From NCBI GenBank assembly GCA_008921705.1, contig VFFE01007013.1, positions 1,632,154 through 1,696,153 on the forward strand: a stretch of 64,000 nt of DNA. Direction: 5' to 3'. The notes beneath the pieces are model-generated. The model worked only from the letters and a program-made list of their open reading frames with translations, made no database searches and was not told the origin of the DNA. Shown here in pieces: positions 48,108-60,178 of this stretch (position 1 is its first letter; the number at the start of each line of letters is the position of its first letter). This stretch comes from Burhinus oedicnemus (Eukaryota; Chordata; Aves; Charadriiformes; Burhinidae). A program made the translations under genes and the position numbers.

Positions 48108-49913
48108 GTAAATTAAAGTGGCTGAAGTGTTTTTTGAAATGAAAACTCGGCATCTGTCTGTTATCTTTCTTGTATTGATGTCCAGAGATCCGGTTCGGAA
48201 ATTGAGGTCCCACTGTGCTAACCGCAGTAAAAACACTGTAACGCAGTGTCTCCCACCGCCATTGCCCAGCATCTAAGCAAAAGCGCACTCTCAGTTCTGA
48301 TTTGCTTTTTCACTCCTATGTTGCCTGCTCTTTGTAGGTCATGTGTAAGCAATTTTTTCTGCTGCTTTTTCTAGGAGGTTAAGTAATTAACTTGGAGGAG
48401 AATGGAAAGCTGTGATCTCGCCTCACTTTGAAAGGCCTTTTCCTGAGATTTCTGCAGCGTGCCTCTTCCTCCTCTGAAATTTCCTACTCTGGATTCTTGC
48501 ATGGGGAGTTGATGTTCTTGACATCAAAGCCCCAGCTGGTACCTTTCTTGATTCTGAAGCATCCTGTGGTATATTATACTCCTAAAGAGATTTTTAACGC
48601 TGACAAAGTGAGGCATGAGGGAATAGTGGATTGTTTTGTTTTGTGGGTTGTTTTTTTAATGCCTGAGCCCTGTCTGCTTGTACTCTGCTACGATGGGCGT
48701 CAAAGTTTGGTAATGCGACCGCAGCCTGAAAATTTCTGATTGCGCTTAATGGCTCGGTGGCTAGAGGACACAATACCAAAGCTGCTGAAACACAGCTGGA
48801 TCTTCTGGTTGTCACTACGTGAAACAGTGACCCCATGACTGGTGTACACTCGATTTGTCACCTAAAATCTGTAATTATTTAAAATGTAGAAGATCCCCAA
48901 AAGATAAATTCAGCAGCATACATCATTTCCATGTATGCCTTTGATCACCTTCTCTACTCTGTGCCATTGTCCCTCTGCTGGTTTTGTTCCTTACAGAGTT
49001 CATTAAGAATACACTCTGGTTTGTACACACGGAATTAGCACGCTAATGTTGTGGATTTCTGTCTACAGCCCTTGTTCGCAGAAAGGAAACCAAGACCTCG
49101 CACTGCGAAAGCAGTGGCTGGATTTACTCTCTGTACCAGATGCCAGTAATGGGGTGGGGAGGAAGAATCATCCGCCCATCCTTTTAAACTGAGCAGATCT
49201 TTTCTTTCCTGTTTTTCTAATTGATTTACCTCACCCTTCAATGTTTTTATTATCGGTTTCTCATTATCTCTGCCTTGGCTTCTTTTTCCCTTAAATACAC
49301 ATCCCAGTCTGCACTGCTGTTTGCTCTTCTTAAGTTGCGATTAGTCTTGACTTTTATTCGCATTCAGAATACATTTTTCCAGTATCTGTACCCCTGAAAT
49401 AAAACGTCCATAATGGTTAAGGGTGCAAGAACCTAGTTCAATATTAGTAAGAAAATTCCAGCACTGTTGTTTTTCTTCTACTTTTCTTTTTAATCTGGAA
49501 GCAGTGCATCTTGCAGCTTCTTCAACTCCCTTGTAATCTGTTCAGCAGGATCACTTCTCCCAGAGCAGGTAGAGGCACCTTACTGTTTTTTTGGTTTTTT
49601 TTTTAAGATCTCTTTTCCATTCTGTGCCTAAGGTGGCTTTTTATGCATCAGCAACAAGAGTGTAAAGGAACCTTTTCCTCAGCCTGGCTTGAAGCACATT
49701 TCTCAATGAATCTTCTCTTCCCGTGTTCTTTGTCTTGTCACAATAAACAATCAACAGCTCCAAAGAACGCCGTAATTAAAATTTCCTCAAGGAATAGCAG
49801 TTGTTATGGATACCGTTAAGTATACTGAGAAGTGCCATGGGTTACTGAGAAGAAAAGAAATACTACTGTACAGTCTTTTGACCTTATTTTGACCTGGGGC
49901 GGTAGGGGGAGGA
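48108..49913. other. Non-coding stretch before assembly gap
   Basis: No supported gene. At 49,802 the sequence TGTTATGG equals the expected first eight bases of the LTR whose 3' end lies beyond the gap, so the LTR may begin there, though the flanks do not form a matching duplication. Confidence 0.4.
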
Positions 49914-50518
49914 GAAAAAAAAAAAAAAAAAAAANNNNNNNNNNNNNNNNNNNNNNNNNNNNNNNNNNNNNNNNNNNNNNNNNNNNNNNNNNNNNNNNNN
50001 NNNNNNNNNNNNNNNNNNNNNNNNNNNNNNNNNNNNNNNNNNNNNNNNNNNNNNNNNNNNNNNNNNNNNNNNNNNNNNNNNNNNNNNNNNNNNNNNNNNN
50101 NNNNNNNNNNNNNNNNNNNNNNNNNNNNNNNNNNNNNNNNNNNNNNNNNNNNNNNNNNNNNNNNNNNNNNNNNNNNNNNNNNNNNNNNNNNNNNNNNNNN
50201 NNNNNNNNNNNNNNNNNNNNNNNNNNNNNNNNNNNNNNNNNNNNNNNNNNNNNNNNNNNNNNNNNNNNNNNNNNNNNNNNNNNNNNNNNNNNNNNNNNNN
50301 NNNNNNNNNNNNNNNNNNNNNNNNNNNNNNNNNNNNNNNNNNNNNNNNNNNNNNNNNNNNNNNNNNNNNNNNNNNNNNNNNNNNNNNNNNNNNNNNNNNN
50401 NNNNNNNNNNNNNNNNNNNNNNNNNNNNNNNNNNNNNNNNNNNNNNNNNNNNNNNNNNNNNNNNNNNNNNNNNNNNNNNNNNNNNNNNNNNNNNNNNNNN
50501 NNNNNNNNNNNNNNNNNN
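49914..50518. other. Homopolymer run and assembly gap (584 N)
   Basis: A purine-rich segment (GGGGGAGGAG) ends in about 21 A bases, after which 49,935-50,518 is unresolved. On the other side sequence resumes inside an LTR. The gap therefore probably hides the 5' part of that LTR and possibly an expanded A-rich tract. Open frames spanning the N run are meaningless. Confidence 0.97.
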
Positions 50519-51016
50519 GTGCAGGGATGAGGAGGAGTGAGACCCGGGCACTTGACCCAAGCTGGCCAACAGGATTATTTCATACCATGAACGTCACATT
50601 CAATATAAATTAGAAAGTTTGCTGAGGAGGAAGGCTCTCCCTTGATGGCGGCGATCCAGAGAACTCCTTGCCCCAGTGCCGGACCCCTGAGGCCTTCCCT
50701 TCCTCCCGAAGCCGTAGCACTCGCAGTGTCCGACATTCACTGTCCACTGCTGGGAGTGCACAGCTTCCTACTGATATAACTGGCTGAGTATAATCCTTAT
50801 ATATCTTTAGATTGGTATAGGGATCACTATTGGTTCTTTAGTGTTGTTATTACTGTTAATTATTTAGTCTTATTCTATTAAATCTGTTTATATTTCAACC
50901 CCTGGGTTTCCTGGTTTTCTTCCCGATTCCCCCTTCCTGGGTGGGAAGGGGTCATCGGGTAATAGAATAATTGTCTAAACGACAATAAATTGTTGTGGGT
51001 TTCTCAAACCATAACA
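50519..51016 (+). mobile_element. 3' part of an avian ERV LTR, 5' part in gap
   Basis: The sequence parallels the LTR at 28,816: GACCCAAGCTGGCCAACAGG here versus a GACCCAAAACTGACC-type block there, then a promoter-like CATTCAATATAAATT (50,597-50,611), a YY1-like TTGATGGCGGCGATCC (50,642-50,657), and ATTAAA polyadenylation signal at 50,877-50,882 followed by CTGTTTATATTTCAACCC. It ends GGGTTTCTCAAACCATAACA at 51,016, whose reverse complement begins TGTTATGGTTTGAG, the expected left terminus. The flanking duplication cannot be verified because the left end is missing. No internal retroviral genes are visible. Confidence 0.85.
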
Positions 51017-52535
51017 CAGGGAAAGGAGGAGATGACCCTGGGACATCCTGGGAAGCACTGGGAAGACCTGCAAACAAAAGCAAGGAAAGTCTAGAATGAG
51101 CTAAAGGAAAGATAAAGCTTGAAAAACAATTAAAATGGGGAAAGCACAGAATGGACTCTCAAGTGCTGGGAAGGCCTCTTGTATTTGAATACCTCATTAA
51201 GCAGCTGCATGGGAATCGAGCGCCTAAATACCTTAAAATCTGGCCCCAAATAACTAAGTTTTTAAGCTGTCTGAAAAGGGAAGGGATCTTCTGTTTCAGG
51301 ATATGAAAACACGGGATGAACAGTTACTTTCCACTCCATATATTTAAGATTTGTCTCATCAATCGTAAGCCTAGGAAATAATAGTGAAGATTTAAATTCT
51401 GTATGGCTAGGTATTGGTTTATTCCCAGAAATACAAAATGAGAAGGAATGCTAGAGGTCCTACCTTATGAATTAAATATCTGGTAAATGGAGGTTGTATC
51501 CTGTGCAGTGTTTGGCTCTGAGCATGTGGGACTATCCCTGTACTCGGTTGGGTGGGTATGTGTGCATCCCTTGTGAGATCAAGGCACATCCTAGTTCAGC
51601 CTGGAAAAGCTCACAGGCTGGGGCAAAAGCAGTCAAGCTGTACAGAAATAATTGTACCCGATGGAGATATTTCAAACTTCTGTTCCTTTAAAAAGACAAC
51701 ACCAACCCTTTTCATTCAGTTCTAGGCATGGCAAATTTAGAGTTTTAGGATAAAACTGCTTTTGGCTTATGATGCTGAACTAAATTAGGAAATGGGGGGG
51801 GAAGCATTCCAAAGGTACAATTTGGAGTTAATGCTAAAAAATTTCAGCATATAGACGAAATTTACAAATAGCTAAGAATAGGAATTTAAAAACTACGTGC
51901 CCTCTCAGCCATGCCATAGATATTGCTACCACAGCACTACAGTAATTTATTGTTGCAGAACATTCCCTCCTAGAACTCTCTAAATATTTTAAAGAATTCA
52001 ATTACATATCGCAGGGAATGTCTTTAAAAGCGTTTGGGTTTGCTAGCTTTAGGGACCTTACAGGAATCCATATGCAGAAAAGCAAACAAAACCAGTAAGA
52101 AGTGTACACTGTTTAATTAAAATACCAGGTTTCGGCACATTCTTTTTCTTGCTAACCATGACTTACTAAGGAAAAAAGCCCTGCATAAAATCCTTTAAGT
52201 GTACAGAGATATTTTTTTTTTTTCTTCTGAGCTTTGTTCCAGTGGTTTGTATTGTCACCAGAAATAAAATAATCATAGACTTGAGTATATTTTTTGTTCT
52301 TTTCATATGTTATAAGTTATGGACTGTTTTGGACCATTTATGTGATCAATAATTTAAAGGCTCATTGTCCTGAGAAATGTTGAATTCAATATGAGAGAGA
52401 AGTAGTAGATTCAGTATCTTCATCTCTGTAATCAATTGTTAGGGTAGATGTTCAATTACTGTGGATGCAGGCAGGAGAGCGGCTCGGTCGAGAGGACTGC
52501 CCCCCTCAGTGCCAGCCAGAACTCCCTGGCTCTCA
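51017..52535. other. Non-coding stretch with ancient repeat remnant
   Basis: No supported gene. At about 51,218-51,250, AGCGCCTAAATACC followed by TTAAAATCTGGCCCC matches the end of an old avian/reptilian interspersed repeat. The rest is AT-rich, including a T run at 52,211-52,222. Confidence 0.45.
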
Positions 52536-53222
52536 AGCTGTCTCAAATGAGAGCAGCCCTGCGGAGAAGGACTTGGGGTTACTGGTGGATGAAAGGCTGG
52601 ACATGAGCTAATGATGTGCACTCACAGCCCAGAAGCCCAACCGTATCCTGGGATGCATCAAAAGCAGCGTGGACAGCAGGTCAAGGGAGGTGATTCTGCC
52701 CCTCTGCTCTGGGGAGACCCCACTCTGGAGCCCTCAGCACAGGAAAGACATGGATCTGTTGGAGTGGGTCCAGAAGAGGGCCATGAAGATGGTCAGAGGG
52801 ATGGGACACCTCTCCTACAAAGACAGGCTGAGAGAGTTGGGGTTCTTCAGCCTGGAGGAGAGAAGGCTCTAGGGAGACCTTACAGCGGCCTTTCAGTACT
52901 TGAAGGGGGCCTACAGGAAAGGTGGGGACAAACTTCTTAGTAGGGCCTTTTGTGATAGGACAAGGTGTAATGGTTTTAAACTAAAAGAGGGTAGATTTAG
53001 ACTAGATGTAAGGAAGACATTTTTTACTCTGAGGGTGGTGGAACACTGGAACAGATTCCCCAGAGAGGTGGTAGATGCCCCCTTCCTGGAAGCATTCAAG
53101 GTCAGGTCAGACAGGGCTCTGAGCAACCTGATCTAGTTGAAAATGTCCTTGCTCATTGCAGGGTGGTGGGACTTGATGACCTTTAAAGGTCCTTTCCAAC
53201 CCAGACAATTCTATGATTCTAT
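52536..53222 (+). mobile_element. CR1 LINE, 5'-truncated, 3' end intact
   Basis: The C-terminal part of CR1 reverse transcriptase and the 3' tail, with disrupted frames. Visible pieces are [20 protein letters not shown] decay of the AQKAN-RILGCIK block, then [40 protein letters not shown] and CDRTRCNGFKLKEGRFRLDV, then the 3' region ending CAATTCTATGATTCTAT at 53,222. No endonuclease and no catalytic box remain. Confidence 0.94.
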
Positions 53223-53273
53223 CTGTGGTCTCAGTGGTGGGACCTGATGCTATCGGTGCCCTAACTCTGAGCA

Positions 53274-53874
53274 TCTTGGCCTGTATCAAGAACAGCGTGG
53301 CCCGCAGGAGTAGGGAAGTGATGGTGCCCCTGTACTCAGTGCTGGTGAGGCCGCAGCTTGAGTCCTGTGTTCAGTTTTGGGCACCACAGTCTAGGAGGGA
53401 CGTTGAGGTGCTGGAGCGTGTCCAGAGAAGGGCAACAAAGCTGCTGAGTGGTCTGGAGAACATGCTTTATGAGGAGCGGCTGAAGGAATTAGGATTGTTT
53501 AGCCTGGAGAAGAGAAGGCTGAGGGGAGACCTTATTGCTCTCTACAACTACCTGAAAGGAGGTTCTAGTGAGATGGGAGCTGGTCTCTTCTCCCAAGTAA
53601 CTAGCAATAGGACAAGAAGGCAACAGGTTCAAGTTGTGCCAGGGGAGGTTTAGGCTGGACATTAGGAAAAATTTTTTCACTGAAAGAGTTATCAACCATT
53701 GGAACAGGCTGCCCAGGGAGGCGGTTGAGTCACCATCCCTAGATGTGTTTAGAAGTCGTGTAGATGTGGTGCTTACAGACATGGTTTAGTGGCAGACCTG
53801 GTAGAGTAGGGTCAGTGGATGGACTGGATGATCTTAAAGATCTTTTCCAACCTAAACGATTCTATGGTTCTATC
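53274..53874 (+). mobile_element. Second CR1 LINE, head-to-tail, different subfamily
   Basis: It begins at GCATCTTGGCCTGTATCAAG about 50 bp after the previous CR1 ends. The frame to about 53,650 gives [38 protein letters not shown] and [20 protein letters not shown], then a frame break before [10 protein letters not shown]. The 3' end is ACGATTCTATGGTTCTAT at 53,874. Differences in the RT text and the tail (AGATCTTTTCCAACCTAAAC) from its neighbour indicate another CR1 subfamily, so this is two separate insertions, not a tandem duplication. Confidence 0.93.
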
Positions 53875-56800
53875 TCTCAGCAGGCACTCAGCTCACCAGC
53901 CTGGACCAGGCTGTACGATAGTAATTCATTCCAAAGAGGGCTAAGTGGGTTCTGGCTATGATATTATTAGTATTGAGGTAACTGGGTGACACACCAGAAG
54001 AATTTGAAATTGCTAGCTCAGTTATGAGCGTAGGGGACTCTGGCTTATTCTTCCTTAAACACACTATTTCTATATTCCCTTGACTGCAACTAAACTGCAG
54101 AATATTTACCTGCGTGATTGTTGTTTGTAAATCTAGGCTCTTTCCTCCCCCTGCCTAAATCTTCCTCAGATGCTGCGAGGAAAAAATAGCATACAAGAAA
54201 GTGGCTGTAAAGCATTTCTTTTCTGTTCTGCCTCTCTGCGTAGAGCTTTTTGTGGCACTCAGGGGTGCAGTAGGGCTTGAACAGTCCAGACAGTGTGCCA
54301 AGGCGTATTCCTGTAGGACATCACTAGAGATCCCTGCTCATAAACCCTGCCTGCAGAGCCGTAACAGGAGAGAGAAAGAGAGAGGGGGAAAGAGAAAGGG
54401 AAAGAGGTGAAGCAGGGAGGATGCAGAGGTGTGATTGAGGGCTTCCAGAGAAGGCAGAGAGGGAAAACTGAAAGAGAGAAAATAACGGACAGACTGGGGA
54501 GATGGGAAACAGCCGCATTCAAGGGCCAGGCGGAACACAAAGGGGCTGAAACAGAGAGTAAAGAAAAAATGGTAATTGTCATCTTGGGGGAATATATTAA
54601 GATGAAAAGCTGGACCGGTCACAACTAACCTGTGTGGAAAGTCCAAGAGCTGGCTGGGAATCAGCAGGCAGAGGCTGTGAGAAAAAGGGAGAGGTGTAAG
54701 AAAGAGGGTTGGCCGTGAGAGCAAGAAAATGTGCTGTGCTTTGTGAGGGACTGAGAATCCTTCAGCTGGGAAGGTCTGTTTGGTTGTGGACAAAATGCTC
54801 AGGAATCTACAGGGAGAGATGGGAAGGGCCTTTTGCGAAGAGGCAGTATGAAGAGCTCCGCATAGTGATCGTTTTCAACAAAGTAAAAAAGGGCAATGAT
54901 TTCGTTAAAAACTGCTGGATGCTTAGCACAGTTGAATCTCAGGCCGCTTCTCTGAGTATGTAAACGTGCATTTAAGGGCACAACTTTACACATGTGAAAG
55001 AAAAAGAAGGTTAGCAGGGGGCTTGGTCTACCTTCTTTGCTGGTGTAAATGTCTGGAAATCAGAAGACTTACCCGGATGGCAGAAGGCACAGATTACTGC
55101 TATTATAATAGATTGTTACCAAATCAGTTACTCATTCTTAAAAACAGGAGAATCTGAGACAGTGGAAAAAGAAGTCGATGGAGCTCTTGCAAGCCTTGCT
55201 AGTGCAGAATCTCCCTGGATGTTTTTAGTTATGAATCAGCTTCATCTTGGTTTCTAATGAATGATTTGAAAACTGTCGCCCATTTGTGAGAAGCACTTGT
55301 CTAATGCTAATATTCTCATCTGTGTTATCTTGTTACTCTCGTAATTTATTTCTACATTTGGCTAGCTTTCCTTGCACATGTATAGTCTAAAATTGAACAT
55401 GAGTTCTATACCGCCTATGGTGTTAAATACAATTTTAATGCAGGATTTTATTGTATTTGGCTGTGACTGAACAGAAACTAAAGAATCCAGGCAGCATTAA
55501 GAGGGTCTTGAAAATTTCAGCCAGTCCCCTTGTTCTGACTTCTGACGTGAGAAATTGGAAGTGGGATAAGTGAGTGGGGCTGGTTAGGGGAGTTAGAGGG
55601 CTGGTTTTCTTCCCTTCTTCAATTCATCGCAACTTTCATTAAATTATGGATAAACTCTTGGTAAGAACAAAAGAGTAAAAGAGCGACAGCTGAGTTTTCA
55701 GACTCCGATGACCTAAAAAATTTCTTTAAAGGCATAAGGAAACATAAAGAATTGAAATGTATGACTGTAAACATCTAGACACACATTATATTGTGCTTTC
55801 TCAGACAGATTCAGCTTCTGATAGTCACGTTCATGAATAGTCCATTTCAGCGACATTAATGGGACAAGATCCCTATGGGTATAATTCCCGTTACTTCACT
55901 AACATCAGTTCAAGTCAACATCCCTACACAGGTTTGAACCTGCTTGATGAATTTTGTGGGGTTTGTGTTATACATGCAACAAGATGTGGCTGCTGTCACC
56001 CAATGGACATTCAGTGGAAGCTGGTGGCAAGTTCTATCATGCTGGCTGCGCCGGGAGAAGGCTGCAAAGTGCCAGCAGAGTAGTCCTTGACCAAGCAGCA
56101 GAGGACTCTGCAAAGTGCCCTGTGCGGGGAGAAGTGGGAAGGAAGATTGTGGGTGGAGAACATTGCAGAGCAGCAGCTAAGGACTCGCAGGGCACCCGGT
56201 ACTCTAGAAGAATACAGAATGCCCAAAAGCAGTTCAGCAAACACCTTTTTATGAAGTTGAGTGGAGCTTCCAAAAGGGAATATGAGCAACAGGTAAGTAG
56301 CTTTATTAATATGGCTTGTTCCGCAAGCTAACATTGTTTAAAAAGCTAAGTGAGGAAGTAAGAAACTGTTACCAGACTGTTGCAGAAATGTGAGGAATAT
56401 TGCAGTTAGAAAGCATGGAACTCTGGGACTAGAATATTAGTTTCCTATGAGAGGCCAAAAGAACAGGGGACACTAGAAACACTTAGAACAGGTTTAAGAC
56501 TGAGGAGTCGCACAGGTAATTTGGAATCCTTCATTCAGAAGTAGATGGTAATGGGCATCAGAGACCCAAACTGTGAACGAGGATGTTAGAACATCCTGAG
56601 TGAACCTTAAAAAGCGGTAAGGATGCAGGAGGCCGCAGCACAGAGGCAGACCAGACTGCAGGTGCTGGAAGGAAAACCAAGGTGACAATCCGCTGAATCA
56701 GGGCTGCAACCCGTCACAAGCCCACCGGAGCGCAGGAGGCAGAGGAAAACCGATGCGTCCAAGGGGGAAATCTGCCACATGTACCCGGAGCTCTCTTCAA

Positions 56801-57239
56801 ACGCTGCCCCAGCACACCGCGCTATCTGCATGTGATGGCTTTCAGCAGGCTGCGTGAAACGATTTGGTAGCCTCAGCTGAGTCCCACCACAGAAATGCCA
56901 AGCTTCTTAAGCTGCTTAACAGGCTTGGCGAAGAGGATAACGATTAACCGTTTATTAAAGTCAGCCCCTCCAGGTCAGGATGAGGGATATTGGTAGCGGG
57001 AAAGTTTGCGCTGCTCTTGCTTTCCCAGTGCCTTTTATGCAGGTTGGGGACTTCAGCCTTCGGGGATACAATCGCTGGTATTAAATTTACTTAAAAGTAT
57101 GAAATGGCTTCACTTCTGTTCTGAATACCACTGTGAGCCCTCGTAAACTTCCCCCGTGCAATTTGAATCTCCTTAAAGGCAGACATGCACTGGTTTCTAA
57201 GAATAACTCTGCAGAGAGCATGCAGTGTACATGTCAACT
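53875..57239. other. Non-coding stretch, intron-like
   Basis: No supported gene. A purine tract of GAGA/GGGAAA type occupies 54,366-54,418. Near 55,825-55,885, GTTCATGAATAGTCC and GCGACATTAATGGGAC match an old 'agtcccattgacttcaatgggac' repeat. At 56,290 a perfect donor CAG|GTAAGT ends a 125-codon open frame, but no good acceptor precedes it. Confidence 0.45.
54366..54418. repeat. Purine-rich (GAGA/GGAAA) tract
   Basis: Nearly pure A/G over about 50 bases. Simple sequence. It explains the low-complexity open frames around 54,259-54,793 on the minus strand. Confidence 0.9.
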
Positions 57240-57355
57240 TAATTAAATGAATTTGTTTAAAATATGATCAATGGTGTGTGAAATTATATAATTATTCCAT
57301 AAATACACTTTGTTAATTAATTAATATTTTAATTAAAGGGTAATTGGAAACTCTT
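57240..57355. promoter_or_regulatory. Candidate AT-rich conserved element
   Basis: Unique block with AATATGATCAATGG, AATTATATAATTATTCC, GTTAATTAATTAATATTTTAA and AGGGTAATTGG, dense in homeodomain cores. It may be an enhancer or simply AT-rich drift. A poly(A) run follows at 57,462-57,479. Confidence 0.25.
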
Positions 57356-60078
57356 TGCATTACTACCTTTTTTGAAGGACATGAATGTGTCTTTACCTCG
57401 TACTCACTGATTAGACCAAAAAAATGTTTTAAAAAGTATTAAACTAGAAGCCCAGGAGATTAAAAAAAAAAAAAAAAAAGCACAAATGACAGCCAGTGTC
57501 CCGGTTTGCCACAGGAAGGAATTTGGCTGCCCTTTCAAATCTTCCTTCTCAATCAGCCCTCGGTTTTTCTAATATCCTTCATGCCTCTTATTCTCGAGAG
57601 TGACTGCCTCTCTGGGAGGCTTGCCTTGAAATGTCTCCCTGGAAAACGAACTTGGAACAGAGTGCTGTGGACTAGTTGTTGCTTGAGAGAGCTGGTATTA
57701 GCAGTTTGTCAGAGCTAGACGTAAATCCCTCTTTTCCCCTCATAATCATTTTCCTCCAGTATCTTTCAGTTTACCTGTTTATTTTGAAGACTGTCCGTAT
57801 TAACAAACTCAGACTCCCTATTATTCACTGCCAGAAGGGCACTCCAATCCCCAGACCACTTTTTGTAGCTGCTGGTGTGGAATAAATGAAAAGAAATGGC
57901 TGGAAACCGAGCAGAGAGAGAAATGACTGTGGCCCTTATCTTGCCCCTGGAAATTCATATATAATTCACACTGGAGCCAGTAGGCTAGGAGGGGCAAATT
58001 TGAGGCCTGTCTGTGAGAAATTATCGAGAGCTCCCAAATTAAGGACCTGATTTTGCAAACTTGCACAGTTGAATGTGAATGCCCCCTGTGAAGGCAGTGG
58101 ACAGGGCGCAGCTTGCAGGTCTAAAGTGAGCTCGTGCTTTTGTTTGCAGCTTTGGGACGTAGACAAATATGAACCAGGAAATTCTGGGCGGTAGATAGTT
58201 ATTCTGCATGTTCTGATCTGCTGCTTACATGGCAAAATTAAACTGATAACTTTCTGCAGCTGTTAACTCCTCTACAACTGCTTGCTACTCCTGAATGCAT
58301 TAAGAGCTAGTAAACATTGTTTGACTGTGACTGATGTAAAATGTCAGTGCTTTGGGATTTCTAACCTGTCCTGCAGTACCATACCCAGTACAGACCTAGA
58401 AGGTCCTAAGCCCTAAGAGAAATCATAGTTCACCGCAGTGACAGCGCTTTAGTGTGTGACATAAGAGGATTATGTGAGGCTAGCACAGAAAGAACAAGGA
58501 GCACCGTAACTAGCATAGGGACAAGTAAAAACTCAGCCAGTCAGGAATAGATTACAGCACATCTAAGCAAAGGACCCAGTGTGCATATATTTGCACAGAA
58601 AAAGTTACACAGCATCGGTGATTTACAGAAAGCAGTTTGCCAGGGAACATTTTTAAAAGAAAATCTAATTTGAGATTTGAAATATTTTTTAATTCCTAAT
58701 TGCCGAATTGAGCTCACTGCGTTGTGTCCTCATAGAAAGCTGCTCTTACTTGTCTTTAAATTCAACAGTGAATCGCTAGCTGTGCCTGACTTGTTCATGC
58801 GTGAGATGTCAGGTGCATGAGAGCTTACATCACATGCCATGCCGATGCATAAAATTTTTAAACCTGCCCTTGACAACTGAACATTTCAGCAACCTGGACG
58901 CAGGCTGCAAGGATCAAAAAGTAGGACAAAAATTACAACTGTTTATACAGCTTTGCACAATGCCATGGCAATGCTTTTTGCAGGAAGAAATATTTACTGA
59001 GAGTAAACACGGTTTAGAATGAGATTTAATGTCTGTGTCTTCTTTGTGGGGATACACACACAGTACTCTGGGTTTAATGCTGCTTGAAGAGCCTGAGCTT
59101 TTACCTTGGCGAGTCCTCTGTTTTTCAAAGGTACAGGAACAACTGGGGTAAGAGAAAGTATCCATGATGAGAAGAAAAACTTGCACAGGCAAAAGGGAAA
59201 TTGAATGTAAGTGCTGCTTCTGGTTTTTTGCCATACTGCAGATTGTTTGACAAGGATGATACCAATTAGTGCCAACGGTAGCATAGTTCGTGATACTGAC
59301 ATCTGTCCAATAGAAACTGACCCGAAAACATCAAACTTATTTTACAGATGTCACTGAATAATCATTAGGTGGTGATAACTTTCAGTTGCCCAGTGGGGAA
59401 AAGTTCCAGCATATAAAATGGAGGAAAAGTTTCTGAATTTCAAAAATATTGCAATGAGAATTTTCACTTGAGACAGCAGGCTGAGGGTTTGCAATCCGTC
59501 TTTTGCTTCTTTGTGAAGTGTAAGAGCAGAAGGAATGGTCTTTTCAGCAAGGCTGGAGAAAGTCTGAAATATTTGTGAGAATCTGTGTTCTGACTGGATT
59601 TACAGGTCCAAATTTATCTCAGGACTAACTCCACCGGCATCTCTGAAGTTGTGCCTGTTTATCTCTGGGCTGAATTTGCACCAACAGAAAACCGATTATT
59701 CTGGCAGGGACATTTTATTACATTCGGCAACGATCTAAATGTTGAGGTGATTTTAGTTGATACCTGTTTCACATCTTTTTATATCATCTGCAAACATTCA
59801 AGCTTGCAAAACTGAAATTATGAGCCTCCATCTATAGGAAGTCACCTAAATAAATGGCTCGATTTTTCTCCTCCCAGGAGTGCTGTAAACAGACAGGGCT
59901 CAGTGAAATCTGTAACCACACAGCAGCTCTGATTACTGAGCTTCCCATTTCAGTGAATAAAAATGAAGTTAGGTGACACTGGACATTCATGTGGCTTGCA
60001 TTTAGAGATCTGAGTATGTCCTCGGTTATGCTGGGGACAGTATAACTTGATACATCCTTTTTGTTTGTTTAACTCTAG
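57356..60078. other. Non-coding stretch with ancient repeat remnants
   Basis: No supported gene. Remnants of old avian/reptilian repeats occur at about 58,040-58,105 (GGACCTGATTTTGCAAAC with GTGAAGGCAGTGGACAG) and 59,600-59,690 (GATTTACAGG, ACTAACTCCACCGG and TTGTGCCTGTTTATC, the 'ttacaccagtgtaactccattgac' type). An 18-base A run is at 57,462-57,479. Confidence 0.45.
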
Positions 60079-60178
60079 AATTATCACCCTAAGAAAGAAC
60101 CTCTCCCACTGTTTCCAGATGAGGCCTTAAACTTGGGACAAGTCTATGCAAGGACTCATATCAGGCCCAAACCAAGAG
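60079..60178 (+). CDS. Probable internal exon, unknown protein
   Basis: Strong acceptor (long T-rich tract, TTTAACTCTAG) and strong donor (AGAG|GTGAGT) bound exactly 100 bp. Only one frame is open. It starts in phase 0, leaves in phase 1, and reads NYHPKKEPLPLFPDEALNLG, then QVYARTHIRPKPR. The residue mix (proline, charged and tyrosine residues, no low complexity) looks like real protein. The other two frames stop within the exon. The entry phase is compatible with the phase-0 exit of the candidate at 18,064. I cannot assign a family. An intron of about 42 kb between the two would be long but normal for vertebrates. Confidence 0.55.

Noticed and set aside
49787..50569. Long open frames across the N run
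   Set aside because: Ambiguous bases cannot encode stops, so the length is an artefact of the assembly gap.
54259..54793. Serine/leucine/phenylalanine-rich minus-strand frames
   Set aside because: Produced by a purine-rich simple tract on the plus strand.
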